In this document: positions 1 to 6,678 of the stretch, piece by piece
Position numbering within the stretch: position 1 is the first letter of the stretch
Layout of the letters: each line of letters starts with the position of its first letter
Source of the DNA: Bacillota bacterium
GTDB lineage: Bacteria > Bacillota > Clostridia > Oscillospirales > Acutalibacteraceae
Reading direction: 5' to 3'
Assembly: GCA_009786275.1 (NCBI GenBank)
Contig: WQTL01000481.1
Location: 1-11,957 of the forward strand
DNA: 11,957 nt
The notes under the pieces: generated by a model
Database searches by the model: none
The model's input: the letters and a program-made list of their open reading frames with translations, nothing else
Told to the model about the DNA's origin: nothing
Program-made: the position numbers and the translations under genes

Positions 1-393
1 GAAGTCATATTCCTCCGTCTGGCTGAGAGCGTAAGGGTCAATTTTTGTCGGCCCAGCCCTCATGTCCAAATATACCGCGTGAGTGATTGCTTCAATGTCC
101 CACGCGACTTGTATCACGGTGCTGGCCTTCCACGCTTCCACGTCAAACGTATCCATGTCCTGCACGGCCTCGGCGGGGCTGAGTACAGCCGCGCGGCTCT
201 GGGGACGCCACGGCACCACCAGCGCCGCCAGCACCAGCAGCCACATGGCGTATTTCCAGAAGGGGGAGAAGCGCTTGTCGGCCAGGCGGCGCAGCAACAG
301 CACGATGGCTCCCGCCGCCAACCCCGTCAAGGACATATACACCAGCTTGTAGAACACCGGGCCGAGGCCTGTGAGCATTTGCAGCAGCGTCAT
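1..393 (-). CDS. M56/BlaR1-type membrane sensor, N-terminal part (cut by window edge)
   Basis: Reading leftward from an ATG at 393-391, the frame stays open for 131 codons to the window edge. The N-terminus shows two hydrophobic segments. The first, about residues 13-34, is followed by RRLADKRFSPFWKYA. The second, about residues 46-62, ends LAALVVPWRP. This pattern of a membrane hairpin with a basic link and a conserved aromatic/Pro-Trp end is typical of the first helices of M56-family proteins (BlaR1, MecR1). In that family a zinc metalloprotease domain and often an extracellular sensor follow, and ligand binding leads to cleavage of the partner repressor. The HExxH motif and any sensor domain lie beyond the left edge, so the ligand cannot be judged. 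The start overlaps the repressor stop by 4 bases (ATGA), so the two are translationally coupled. No beta-lactamase gene is visible, so antibiotic sensing is not implied. The family call is fairly sure; the function is open. Confidence 0.8.
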   Translation of the reverse strand, partial: MTLLQMLTGLGPVFYKLVYMSLTGLAAGAIVLLLRRLADKRFSPFWKYAMWLLVLAALVVPWRPQSRAAVLSPAEAVQDMDTFDVEAWKASTVIQVAWDIEAITHAVYLDMRAGPTKIDPYALSQTEEYDF

Positions 394-758
394 TTTTGCC
401 CCTCCTCCGCGATTTGATCCAGCAGGCTTTGCAAGTCTTCCGGCGAGATATTCTCCTCACGCACAAAGTTGAGCAGCATCTTTTCAGCCGAGCCGTCGAA
501 GACCTTTTGCAAAAAGTGCCTGCGCTGCCCGGCGATGTACTCCTCCTCGCTCACCGCGGCGAAGTAGCGGTAGCTGCGCTGGGTGATCTCCTCCGCCCGC
601 ACCGCGCCCCGACTCACCAGGCGGCCCAGCAGGGTTTTTAATGTGCTTTTGTTGCCTTTCAGCTGCGCCAGGATCTCCGGCAGGGCGAGGCCGTCTTGCT
701 GCCAAAGGACCTTCATGATGGGCAGCTCGGAATCGTTGATGATGGTTTTCTTCTGCAT
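390..758 (-). CDS. BlaI/MecI/CopY-family transcriptional repressor
   Basis: This 122-residue protein has the length and layout of BlaI/MecI repressors. A winged helix-turn-helix covers about residues 8-70 (ELPIMKVLW, then STLKTLLGRLVSRG as recognition helix, then SYRYFAAVSEEEY as wing). A helical dimerisation tail follows. The ATG at 758 is preferred over the TTG 18 bases upstream because GGAG lies 8 bases before the ATG and would fall inside the longer version. Asn97-Phe98 sits close to the Asn-Phe bond that BlaR1/MecR1 signalling cleaves in staphylococcal BlaI/MecI; its use here is inferred. The gene reads directly into the M56 sensor, the usual partner. Two dyad sites over its promoter suggest autorepression. 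Targets elsewhere in the genome are unknown. Confidence 0.92.
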   Translation of the reverse strand: MQKKTIINDSELPIMKVLWQQDGLALPEILAQLKGNKSTLKTLLGRLVSRGAVRAEEITQRSYRYFAAVSEEEYIAGQRRHFLQKVFDGSAEKMLLNFVREENISPEDLQSLLDQIAEEGQK

Positions 759-778
759 ATGAAAAACTCCTATCAAGT

Positions 779-790
779 TTACTTGCGTAA
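779..790. promoter_or_regulatory. Putative BlaI-family operator 2 (TTAC-N4-GTAA)
   Basis: TTACTTGCGTAA is the second dyad, 25 bases (about two and a half helical turns) from operator 1. It lies at or just after the expected transcription start of the repressor operon. The flanking agt and tcct are shared with operator 1. Two such copies suggest binding by two repressor dimers. Confidence 0.65.
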
Positions 791-800
791 TCCTAACAAG

Positions 801-829
801 AGTTTACCATAGTAATCCTGGTTTGTCAA
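801..829 (-). promoter_or_regulatory. Sigma-A promoter of the BlaI/M56 operon
   Basis: On the minus strand, TTGACA (829-824) is followed by a 17-base spacer and TAAACT (806-801). The -35 is perfect and the -10 matches 4 of 6 consensus bases. It stands about 45 bases upstream of the repressor ATG. The downstream TTAC-N4-GTAA site covers the expected transcription start and the upstream one lies in the spacer, so a bound repressor would block polymerase. Confidence 0.8.
804..815. promoter_or_regulatory. Putative BlaI-family operator 1 (TTAC-N4-GTAA)
   Basis: TTACCATAGTAA is a dyad (TTAC-N4-GTAA) inside the promoter spacer of the repressor operon. It is embedded in a 19-base stretch at 801-819 that is repeated at 776-794 with differences mainly in the four central bases. 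BlaI-family repressors bind short dyads overlapping their own promoters. Assignment to this repressor is inference from position and symmetry. Confidence 0.65.
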
Positions 830-1065
830 GAGGAAATTTTATACGTTGCCGGAATGTCGAACACGCTGTCCGGCGCCTGCGCTTCAAAGACCAGGTATTC
901 CACGTCGAAGGCCGCGAAGTCATCGCCGGTGTGGCGGATTCTCTTCAGCTTGCCGTCCTTGACGAAATACAGCGCCCGGAAGCCGTCTTGATGGCGGTAC
1001 TCGTCATAGTCCAGTTGAATATCGGCGCGGTCTGTGGTATGATATTGTTCAGGATTAAGAGTAAA
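826..1065 (-). pseudogene. C-terminal remnant of an unrecognised protein
   Basis: On the minus strand a frame is open from just after a TGA at 1068-1066 to a TGA at 828-826, 79 codons. It contains no ATG or TTG; its only GTG is late and would leave a very short peptide. Codon use is GC-rich at third positions like the neighbouring real genes. The translation looks like ordinary protein: LDYDEYRHQDGFRALYFVKD, then VEYLVFEAQ and an end VFDIPATYKISS. Such short IPxxYK endings occur at the ends of some secreted lipoproteins, but that resemblance is too weak for a name. I read it as the 3' remnant of a gene whose 5' part was lost. Its stop overlaps the -35 box of the repressor operon. Confidence 0.5.
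1015..1043 (+). promoter_or_regulatory. Putative promoter of the 1074-1280 unit
   Basis: TTGAAT (1015-1020), a 17-base spacer and TATGAT (1038-1043) give 4/6 and 5/6 consensus matches. Transcription would start near 1050, about 24 bases before the TTG of the small reading frame. The promoter lies inside the minus-strand remnant. A terminator-like hairpin downstream of the reading frame supports a real plus-strand unit. Confidence 0.5.
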
Positions 1066-1073
1066 TCAGTTCG

Positions 1074-1280
1074 TTGGGGCTGCCAGTTAATGAAGTCGGT
1101 TCATGGATTTCGTTTTCGGATGAAAACTGCCTCAACGTCGAGGGCGACGTCGTTTTGTTGAAACGCAAGGCCGTGCCCGGGCCGGCCGGTGAAATCGTTA
1201 CCAGCATGGAGGAAGAGGAGATCCAGTGCCTTGTGGAGCACTTCGACCTGGACCTCGTTTTGGAAGCCGACCTGGAATAG
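1074..1280 (+). CDS. Small acidic protein of unknown function (possibly a fragment)
   Basis: A plus-strand frame is open from 1065 after a TAA. From the TTG at 1074 it encodes 68 residues and ends in TAG at 1280. The protein has a plausible strand-rich core (CLNVEGDVVLLKRKAVPGP) and a very acidic helical tail (MEEEEIQCLVEHFDLDLVL). The opposite strand reads as Ser/Arg-rich low complexity here, so plus is the better choice. A promoter-like sequence lies upstream and a hairpin terminator begins about 12 bases after the stop. The start is weak: only AAGAG, 12 bases upstream, resembles a ribosome binding site. I do not recognise the family. It could be a genuine small protein, the 3' end of a longer lost gene, or part of a non-coding RNA. 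Confidence 0.4.
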   Translation: MGLPVNEVGSWISFSDENCLNVEGDVVLLKRKAVPGPAGEIVTSMEEEEIQCLVEHFDLDLVLEADLE

Positions 1281-1291
1281 TGATTATACCG

Positions 1292-1325
1292 GGGCGCTCT
1301 CTTTCGCGGGAGAGCGCCCTTGTTT
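1292..1325 (+). terminator. Rho-independent terminator
   Basis: GGGCGCTCTC (1292-1301) pairs perfectly with GAGAGCGCCC (1310-1319) across an 8-base loop, followed by TTGTTT. The 10-bp GC-rich stem ends the plus-strand unit finishing at 1280. On the other strand the hairpin lies downstream of the ATPase stop but has no T-run after it. Confidence 0.7.
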
Positions 1326-1350
1326 GCCAAACCCGGAAGGATGAGAAGCA

Positions 1351-2664
1351 TTATCCAAAGCGTGTGAAGTAACCCATTGCCCATATCAACGGCAGCGGCA
1401 CATTGAGTAAGCCCTGGTCCAACCGCAGATTCGACAACGAGGCGCGCACAGCCAAAGGCGTCTGATACTTTTCCCGAAACAGCCGCAGGCTCTTCGCCTG
1501 CAAATTTTCGTTGGCCTTCACCTCCAAGGGGATCACGCGGGTTTCGTCGGCGAAGACGAAATCCACCTCCGCCGTGGCTTCGGAGGACCAATAGTAGACG
1601 CTGCGGATACCGGGCAGTGCGCAAAGCTGCTGCAGGGCATATTGCTCCGCCAGCGCGCCCTTGAACTCCTCGAATACGCGGCTGCCATCCAGGATAGCGG
1701 CGGGAGAAAGCTCGCTCATCACACGCAGCAGGCCCACATCCAGATGGTAAAGCTTGAAGGCTTTCAGGTCCTCATAGGCCTTCAATGGCAGCGCACCTTT
1801 CGTCACCCGGTACACGCGCCGCAGCAGGCCGCTGTCCAGCAGCCAAAGCAGCGCCTCCTCATACTCCCTGGCGCGTGCCCCCTCGCGGATCAGTCCGTAG
1901 ACAAACTTCTTGTTTTCCCTGGCAAGCTGAGACGGTACGCTGTTCCATAGATGAAGCAGACGCGGCACGATGTTCTCCGGCGCGTGCTTGGAAAAGTCCT
2001 GCGCGTAATCTTGCAGAATGTCCCTCTGCTTCTCCTCCACTTTGGAAAAATCTTTCGTTGCGATCCATGCGCTCACCGCCGCCGGCATCCCGCCCGTGAC
2101 CATGTAGAGCTTCAGGTAGTCCGACAGTTTCTCAATAATCGCCTGCGGGACGGGGGCTAATCCCGCCGACAGGATGTAATCGCACAGGGCTTGTTCCTCA
2201 TTTGCGATCAGAAATTCTTCGAAGGTCATGGGCTCCAGCAGCAGCGTATCAATTTTGCCCACGGGGAAAGATGTTCCCGAATGCAGCGTGACCCCAAGCA
2301 ACGAACCCGCGCAGCAGACGGCATACTCCGGCGCGTTTTCCGAAAAATATTTTAACGATGTCAGCGCCCGCGGCACCTCCTGCACCTCGTCGAAAATGAG
2401 CAGCGTCTTGTGGGGCAGGATTTTCTTGCCATGCAGCGCGCCCAGCATGTTGACGATGCGCACCGGATCAATCGTACCCTCGAACAACTCCGCCAGGTTG
2501 CCCGCTTGCTCAAAATTGATCTCCAGAACATCGTCGAAACAGGTGCGCCCGAATTCCCGCAGAATCCAGGTCTTACCTACTTGGCGCGCGCCCTTGAGCA
2601 TCAGGGGCTGCCGGCCGGGCTTTTCCCTCCAAGCAATAAGCTCTTGCATGAGTTTCCTGTACAT
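1351..2664 (-). CDS. AAA_14/DUF4143 family ATPase
   Basis: This 437-residue protein has the layout of the abundant stand-alone ATPases that pair an AAA_14 domain with a C-terminal DUF4143 domain. The P-loop GARQVGKT is at 25-32, Walker B LLIFDEVQ at 88-95, and a sensor-type CCAGSLLG at 117-124. The C-terminal domain contains Glu340, Asp368 and Glu381-Val-Lys383 (AEVDFVF, then VIPLEVKA), resembling a PD-(D/E)xK nuclease core. Cleavage is not established for the family and its cellular role is poorly known. The start at 2664 is chosen for GGGAGG 7 bases upstream. An in-frame ATG at 2751 lacks a ribosome binding site and would place the promoter inside the gene. The gene is monocistronic and divergent from the helicase operon. 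A scar at 6679-6757 resembles its two ends joined. Confidence 0.88.
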   Translation of the reverse strand: MYRKLMQELIAWREKPGRQPLMLKGARQVGKTWILREFGRTCFDDVLEINFEQAGNLAELFEGTIDPVRIVNMLGALHGKKILPHKTLLIFDEVQEVPRALTSLKYFSENAPEYAVCCAGSLLGVTLHSGTSFPVGKIDTLLLEPMTFEEFLIANEEQALCDYILSAGLAPVPQAIIEKLSDYLKLYMVTGGMPAAVSAWIATKDFSKVEEKQRDILQDYAQDFSKHAPENIVPRLLHLWNSVPSQLARENKKFVYGLIREGARAREYEEALLWLLDSGLLRRVYRVTKGALPLKAYEDLKAFKLYHLDVGLLRVMSELSPAAILDGSRVFEEFKGALAEQYALQQLCALPGIRSVYYWSSEATAEVDFVFADETRVIPLEVKANENLQAKSLRLFREKYQTPLAVRASLSNLRLDQGLLNVPLPLIWAMGYFTRFG

Positions 2665-2704
2665 ACGCAACCCTCCCAATGTGGTTTCCAGTTTTCCTAA
2701 TGAG

Positions 2705-2733
2705 ATTATACATTGTCTCACACGTTTTGTAAA
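2705..2733 (-). promoter_or_regulatory. Sigma-A promoter of the ATPase gene
   Basis: On the minus strand TTTACA (2733-2728), a 17-base spacer and TATAAT (2710-2705) give a near-consensus promoter. Transcription would start near 2698, leaving a leader of about 35 bases that contains the GGGAGG ribosome binding site. Confidence 0.75.
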
Positions 2734-2784
2734 GGACTTTTTTGATTTCATTCACTTTTTTCAAAGGAGATACAAAAATACCTC
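2734..2784. repeat. Copy A (right part) of a sequence repeated at 6702-6753
   Basis: This stretch upstream of the ATPase promoter matches 6702-6753 at about 40 of 48 aligned bases, including ACTTTTTTGATT and AAAGGAGATA. It can fold into a small hairpin (GAGATA with TACCTC, one mismatch) that is perfect in the other copy. Read on the minus strand, both copies start ATG-(A/G)AA-TCA-AAA-AAG. Confidence 0.6.
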
Positions 2785-2901
2785 TTGACCTTTGCGTTGT
2801 TCTGTGATATACTAATCCAGTAAAGTATCCGAGTGCGCAGCACACAACTTATCCGAGTTACACAGCGTCATTTTGCCCATGGGGCGAAATGGCGCTTTTT
2901 T
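2785..2901 (+). ncRNA. Putative small RNA: promoter, about 80-base transcript, terminator
   Basis: TTGACC (2785-2790), a 17-base spacer and TATACT (2808-2813) form a strong promoter with transcription expected near 2820. About 45 bases later comes a terminator: 14 paired positions (2865-2878 with 2882-2895, two G-U pairs), a 3-base loop and TTTTTTATT. The transcript would be 80-85 bases. It contains TATCCGAGT twice (2826-2834, 2850-2858) and a small hairpin GTGC-GCA-GCAC. No reading frame with a ribosome binding site fits. It does not match any riboswitch class I recognise. It is either an independent small RNA or a constitutively stopped leader ahead of the helicase operon. Confidence 0.5.
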
Positions 2902-2904
2902 ATT
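2865..2904 (+). terminator. Strong Rho-independent terminator
   Basis: GCGTCATTTTGCCC pairs with GGGCGAAATGGCGC across loop ATG, followed by six T and ATT. No protein gene precedes it on this strand, so it must end the short transcript from the promoter at 2785-2813. Confidence 0.8.
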
Positions 2905-2990
2905 GCATTTGTATGCGGTGGGTGTGCTTGAACAGCAGCCAGCAGACCGGTCAAATAAAGCAAGCCTCACACGATAAAAATTTGTTTTTC

Positions 2991-3027
2991 TTTTCGAGAA
3001 AATTAGCTGTCGTGTCTGCCTCGAAAA
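2991..3027. repeat. Inverted repeat upstream of the helicase promoter
   Basis: TTTTCGAG (2991-2998) is repeated inverted as CTCGAAAA (3020-3027), 21 bases apart, ending 6 bases before the -35 box of the helicase operon. It could be an operator or a chance AT-rich dyad. The rest of 2902-3030 shows no gene. Confidence 0.3.
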
Positions 3028-3032
3028 AAAGA

Positions 3033-3061
3033 TTGTAAGCTGCGTGGGTTTGTGCTATACT
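3033..3061 (+). promoter_or_regulatory. Promoter of the XPB helicase operon
   Basis: TTGTAA (3033-3038), a 17-base spacer and TATACT (3056-3061) match consensus at 4/6 and 5/6. Transcription would start near 3068, just before the AGGAG ribosome binding site at 3076-3080. Confidence 0.65.
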
Positions 3062-3089
3062 ATTCAAAACGAAACAGGAGCACCTGCCC

Positions 3090-4745
3090 TTGGAAGAAAA
3101 AATATACAAGCCTTTGATCGTGCAAAGCGACATGACGCTGCTGCTGGAAACGGGCAACGAATCCTACGAGGCGGCCCGGGACGAGCTTTCGGCCTTCGCC
3201 GAAATGGTCAAGTCGCCGGAATACGTGCATACCTACAAAATCACGCCGCTTTCCCTGTGGAACGCGGCCAGCGCGGGCATATCTTCTCAGGACGTTATCG
3301 GCGCACTGGAAAAGTACAGCAAGTACCCCGTGCCCGAAATGGTGAAGGCGCGTATCCGGCAAATCGGCGGCAGGTACGGCAAGGTCGTCATTGACAAAGA
3401 CGGCGAAGGCCTGTTTCTGCGCACCGGCGACGAATTCATCATGGCGCAGCTGCTGGCGGAGAAATCTGTGGCGAAGTATTTTCTGGACGAGCCCCGGGGC
3501 TGCGTCGTGCGCGTCGACGGGAAATACCGGGGGCACATCAAGCAGGCTCTGATGTCCGTCCAGTTCCCGCCGGAGGATCTGGCGGGCTACGCGCAGGCTG
3601 ATATACTGGACTTCAGCCTGAAAAGCGTAAACGGTTTCGCGCCCCGGGACTATCAGTTCGCGGCGGTGCGGGCGTTCCGCGCGGGCGGGAAGGGCGACCA
3701 CGGCGTGATCGTACTGCCTTGCGGCGCGGGAAAAACCATCGTTGGCATCGCCGCCATGGAGGAGCTGCGCACCGAAACGCTGATTCTCACAACGTCCATC
3801 ACGGCCGTGCGGCAATGGATCGCCGAGCTGCTGGACAAAACGGAACTGACTGCGGAGCAAATTGGCGAGTACAGCGGCGAAAAGAAAGAAATCAGGCCCG
3901 TAACGGTGACCACCTATCAGATTCTCAGCGCGAAAAACCGTGAGGAGGAACAGAAGCACTTCGAGCTGTTTTCCCGGCGCAACTGGGGGTTTATCATCTA
4001 CGACGAGGTACACACGCTGCCAGCGCCGGTGTTCCGCATCACGGCGGAATTGCAGGCCAAGCGGCGGCTGGGCCTGACAGCCACCCTCGTGCGCGAGGAC
4101 GGCCTGGAGGGCGACGTGTTCGCGCTCATCGGCCCCAAGCGGCACGAAATCGCCTGGAAGGTGCTCGAGGCTCAGGGCTGGATCGCCGAAGCCGTGTGCT
4201 TCGAGATACGCATACCCATGCCGCAGGAACTGCGTATGCCCTACGCCGTGGCCGAAAAACGTGAAAAATTTCGCATCGCCGCCGAAAACCCGCTGAAGCT
4301 GGAGATTGTCCGCCAACTGCTGGCGGCGCACCCCGGCGCGTGCGTGTTGATTATCGGGACATATCTCAATCAGCTGCAAAGCATCGCGTTAGCGCTTGGC
4401 GCGCCGCTGATTACCGGCAAGATGAAAAACGCCGAGCGCGACGCGCTTTACGCGGCTTTCCGAAAAGGTGAAAATAAAATCCTGGTGGTCTCAAAGGTGG
4501 CGAATTTCGCCATCGACCTGCCCGACGCCAATGTCGCCATTGAGATCAGCGGCAGCTTCGGCTCCCGGCAGGAGGAGGCCCAGCGCCTGGGAAGGATCCT
4601 GCGGCCCAAGCCGGGGGAGAACAAAGCGTATTTTTATACCGTAGTTTCGGCGGAAACCCGGGAAGAGGAATTCAGCGCGCACCGGCAGCTTTTTCTTGTG
4701 GAACAGGGCTACCCCTACGAAATCATAGACGGAGAGATTGCGTAA
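3090..4745 (+). CDS. XPB-type superfamily 2 DNA helicase
   Basis: This 551-residue protein matches bacterial XPB, the relative of the TFIIH/nucleotide-excision-repair helicase, in length and motif order. An N-terminal damage-recognition-like region covers about 1-185 (PLIVQSDMTLLLE, then YVHTYKITPLSLWNAA). Motif I GAGKT is at 212-216, DEVH box 305-308, TAT 330-332, the XPB RED motif 335-337, and motif VI GSRQEEAQRLGR at 491-502. The motif runs closely resemble my recollection of mycobacterial XPB. Family enzymes are ATP-driven 3'-to-5' DNA unwinding motors; the pathway in bacteria is not settled. The start is TTG, with AGGAG 9 bases upstream; no ATG fits as well. The stop TAA abuts the ATG of the next gene, so the two are co-translated. 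The rest of an excision pathway is not in view. Confidence 0.95.
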   Translation: MEEKIYKPLIVQSDMTLLLETGNESYEAARDELSAFAEMVKSPEYVHTYKITPLSLWNAASAGISSQDVIGALEKYSKYPVPEMVKARIRQIGGRYGKVVIDKDGEGLFLRTGDEFIMAQLLAEKSVAKYFLDEPRGCVVRVDGKYRGHIKQALMSVQFPPEDLAGYAQADILDFSLKSVNGFAPRDYQFAAVRAFRAGGKGDHGVIVLPCGAGKTIVGIAAMEELRTETLILTTSITAVRQWIAELLDKTELTAEQIGEYSGEKKEIRPVTVTTYQILSAKNREEEQKHFELFSRRNWGFIIYDEVHTLPAPVFRITAELQAKRRLGLTATLVREDGLEGDVFALIGPKRHEIAWKVLEAQGWIAEAVCFEIRIPMPQELRMPYAVAEKREKFRIAAENPLKLEIVRQLLAAHPGACVLIIGTYLNQLQSIALALGAPLITGKMKNAERDALYAAFRKGENKILVVSKVANFAIDLPDANVAIEISGSFGSRQEEAQRLGRILRPKPGENKAYFYTVVSAETREEEFSAHRQLFLVEQGYPYEIIDGEIA

Positions 4746-6668
4746 ATGGACAAGGCGCACATCGAGCAATGGCTGATGGCAAACGGCACAGCCGCCACGG
4801 CGCAGGGCTGCGCGGAGGGCACGGGGCTGACGAAGCTGCACCAGCAGGTGTATGGTCACAAGAGCAACGTTGCGAAAGCAAGAGCCGCCCAGGAGCTCGC
4901 GGCGTTTTACACTGACGAGCAAAATATCCTGGACATCTGGAATGGCGGCAGCGACGCGCTGCTCCCCATGCCGGGTCTAAACGAAGCGGAAAAGAAGTTC
5001 ATTGCCTTGTCGGTGCAGTACGGCGGCAGGGAGTTCAAGCCGTCGTCAAAAAAGCTCGCCGCCGAATTGGGCCTCGCCTTCGAAAAGGACAAACGAAGCG
5101 CCTATTCCTGGTCGTATTCCCGTGACCCATTCGACAGCAGCTACAACTACGGGCAGTTTTACCTGGCATTCCTGCACCTGCTCGTGCAATATAACCCCAA
5201 CACGAAGGCTGTGCTGCTGTTCCCGGGCGGAAAACAAATGCCATCCTTTGTTCTGGAAGCACTCAAGCCGCTGATTCCGCCCTTTGAGTATGAATACAGC
5301 GCTTATTGCCCAGGCAAGAACGACTATCTGATTTGCCGGGAGGACAGGCTTTCCGACTTTGCCGCCGTGGTGCGTTTCGCGGGGAGCGAGGCGCTGAAAG
5401 TCAAGCAATATAGCTTTGACTTGACCAAAGCGAAGCTGGCGAGGATGGCCGCTGATATCGGCTTTGAGGAAGTATGCGACGGCGGCGGGACATTCTGCGC
5501 GCCGAAAGAGGCCAAACGCGTCAACGACTTCAAAATCGCGGGGCCGCTGTTCGCCCTGTGCGCGAACTCCGGCCTGGTGGATATCGCGAAGGACGGCGAG
5601 GCCAAGCCGGGAGCGAGGGTGTTGCATCTGCTTGCCAAGCCCACACATATGCTCGCCAAGCAACTGTTCGAGGATTACATCAGAAAAAATAATATATATG
5701 AAACGCACTACATTACCTATATCTCAGTCTATGACGGGGAGCGTTGGGTGAAGTGGCAGGAGTGCCGTGAACCTATTATCACGCTGCTGAAGACCTGCCC
5801 GGCGGGTGCGTGGGTTGATTTCAGCGATTTCGAAAAATACGCGGCTGTCTTCCACGGTGATTTTTTTCGGAAGCTGCTCCAATGCTCCGTGTTTGTGCAG
5901 GGCTATCCGGGGGTTTACGGCAGCTACACCCCGGACTGGGACGAATGCGACGCCTGGGTCATCCGGACAATCCTCACGTTTCTCGGCACGATCGGCGTGC
6001 TTGATCTGGCCTACAGCGAAAAAGTCCCGCGCTTTAAAGAGGTGGACGACGATACTTGCGTCGCCTTGACAGGCTTCCGCATCACACCGTTGGGGGCGTG
6101 GCTGCTGGGAATGCGCGGCACTTACGAAGCGAAGCAGCCACAGGCAGCGCTGGCTGACGAGGGCGGGCTGATCGCCCAACCGGACCACACCGTGCTGATT
6201 ACCGGCATGAAAGCCCGCATTGAGCACGAGCCAAGCTTAAGCAAGTACCTGACGAAGGTTTCGTCGGACGAGCGCGCCGTGGTCTATAAGCTTGACTTTT
6301 CGTCGATCGTCCGGGCGTTCAACCAGGGTGTCACGCCAAAGGATGTGCAAACCTACCTGCAAAAGGCCAGCGCAAAGCCTCTGCCTGCCAATGTCATTCG
6401 CTCGCTGGAGGACTGGCAGGCGAAAGCCGGGCGCGTGCGCATCCGCACGGTGACGCTGCTGGAGGCGGACGACGCGCTGCTTTTGCAGGAGCTGATTCAC
6501 CTGAAGGGCGTGGGCGCGTGCCTGGAAGGGGAATTGACGCATGCGGCTGTGATCGCCCCCACGGCGGATCGCGCCCAGATCAAAGCAGCAGCCGAAAAGA
6601 ACGGCTGGTTGGTGGACGCGGAAATACCAACGAGAAAAGCGGCGGTGAAGAAGAAACGCCGCTGCTGA
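4746..6668 (+). CDS. Helicase-associated protein, partner of XPB
   Basis: This 640-residue protein begins at the base after the helicase stop, with GGAG 11 bases before its ATG. The C-terminal third carries the XPB/Ssl2-like helicase-associated domain (Helicase_C_3 type). A winged-helix-like FRITPLGAWLLG lies near 444-455, GGLIAQPDHTVLITG near 473-487, then AVVYKLDFSSIVRAFNQG and PLPANVIRSLEDWQAKAGRVRI to about 567. Residues 1-440 are poorly recognisable, with a helical N-terminus and several aromatic-rich patches. There are no Walker motifs, so it is not itself a motor. The C-terminus ends in a basic KKKRR tail that could touch DNA. Next to XPB in actinobacteria a similar large helicase-associated protein is found, so pairing is conserved. 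Its biochemical job is unknown; regulating or loading the helicase is inference. Confidence 0.85.
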   Translation: MDKAHIEQWLMANGTAATAQGCAEGTGLTKLHQQVYGHKSNVAKARAAQELAAFYTDEQNILDIWNGGSDALLPMPGLNEAEKKFIALSVQYGGREFKPSSKKLAAELGLAFEKDKRSAYSWSYSRDPFDSSYNYGQFYLAFLHLLVQYNPNTKAVLLFPGGKQMPSFVLEALKPLIPPFEYEYSAYCPGKNDYLICREDRLSDFAAVVRFAGSEALKVKQYSFDLTKAKLARMAADIGFEEVCDGGGTFCAPKEAKRVNDFKIAGPLFALCANSGLVDIAKDGEAKPGARVLHLLAKPTHMLAKQLFEDYIRKNNIYETHYITYISVYDGERWVKWQECREPIITLLKTCPAGAWVDFSDFEKYAAVFHGDFFRKLLQCSVFVQGYPGVYGSYTPDWDECDAWVIRTILTFLGTIGVLDLAYSEKVPRFKEVDDDTCVALTGFRITPLGAWLLGMRGTYEAKQPQAALADEGGLIAQPDHTVLITGMKARIEHEPSLSKYLTKVSSDERAVVYKLDFSSIVRAFNQGVTPKDVQTYLQKASAKPLPANVIRSLEDWQAKAGRVRIRTVTLLEADDALLLQELIHLKGVGACLEGELTHAAVIAPTADRAQIKAAAEKNGWLVDAEIPTRKAAVKKKRRC

Positions 6669-6678
6669 GCGAAAAAGT

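Noticed and set aside
1055..1624. 189-codon minus-strand frame overlapping the ATPase 3' end
   Set aside because: It is out of frame with the ATPase and Ser/Arg-rich where the plus-strand small frame reads better. It ends next to the remnant at 1065 but in another frame.
2665..2751. N-terminal extension of the ATPase from an ATG at 2751
   Set aside because: It has no ribosome binding site, and the best promoter (2705-2733) lies inside it, while GGGAGG precedes the ATG at 2664.
2826..2858. Possible CRISPR-like or riboswitch repeat (TATCCGAGT twice)
   Set aside because: Only two 9-base copies with a 24-base period; too short and too few for CRISPR, and no known riboswitch core is seen.
3060..4379. 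439-codon open frame on the minus strand
   Set aside because: It lies opposite the XPB helicase, whose motifs are unmistakable. The translation is His/Arg/Gln-rich with no motif, as expected opposite GC-rich coding sequence.
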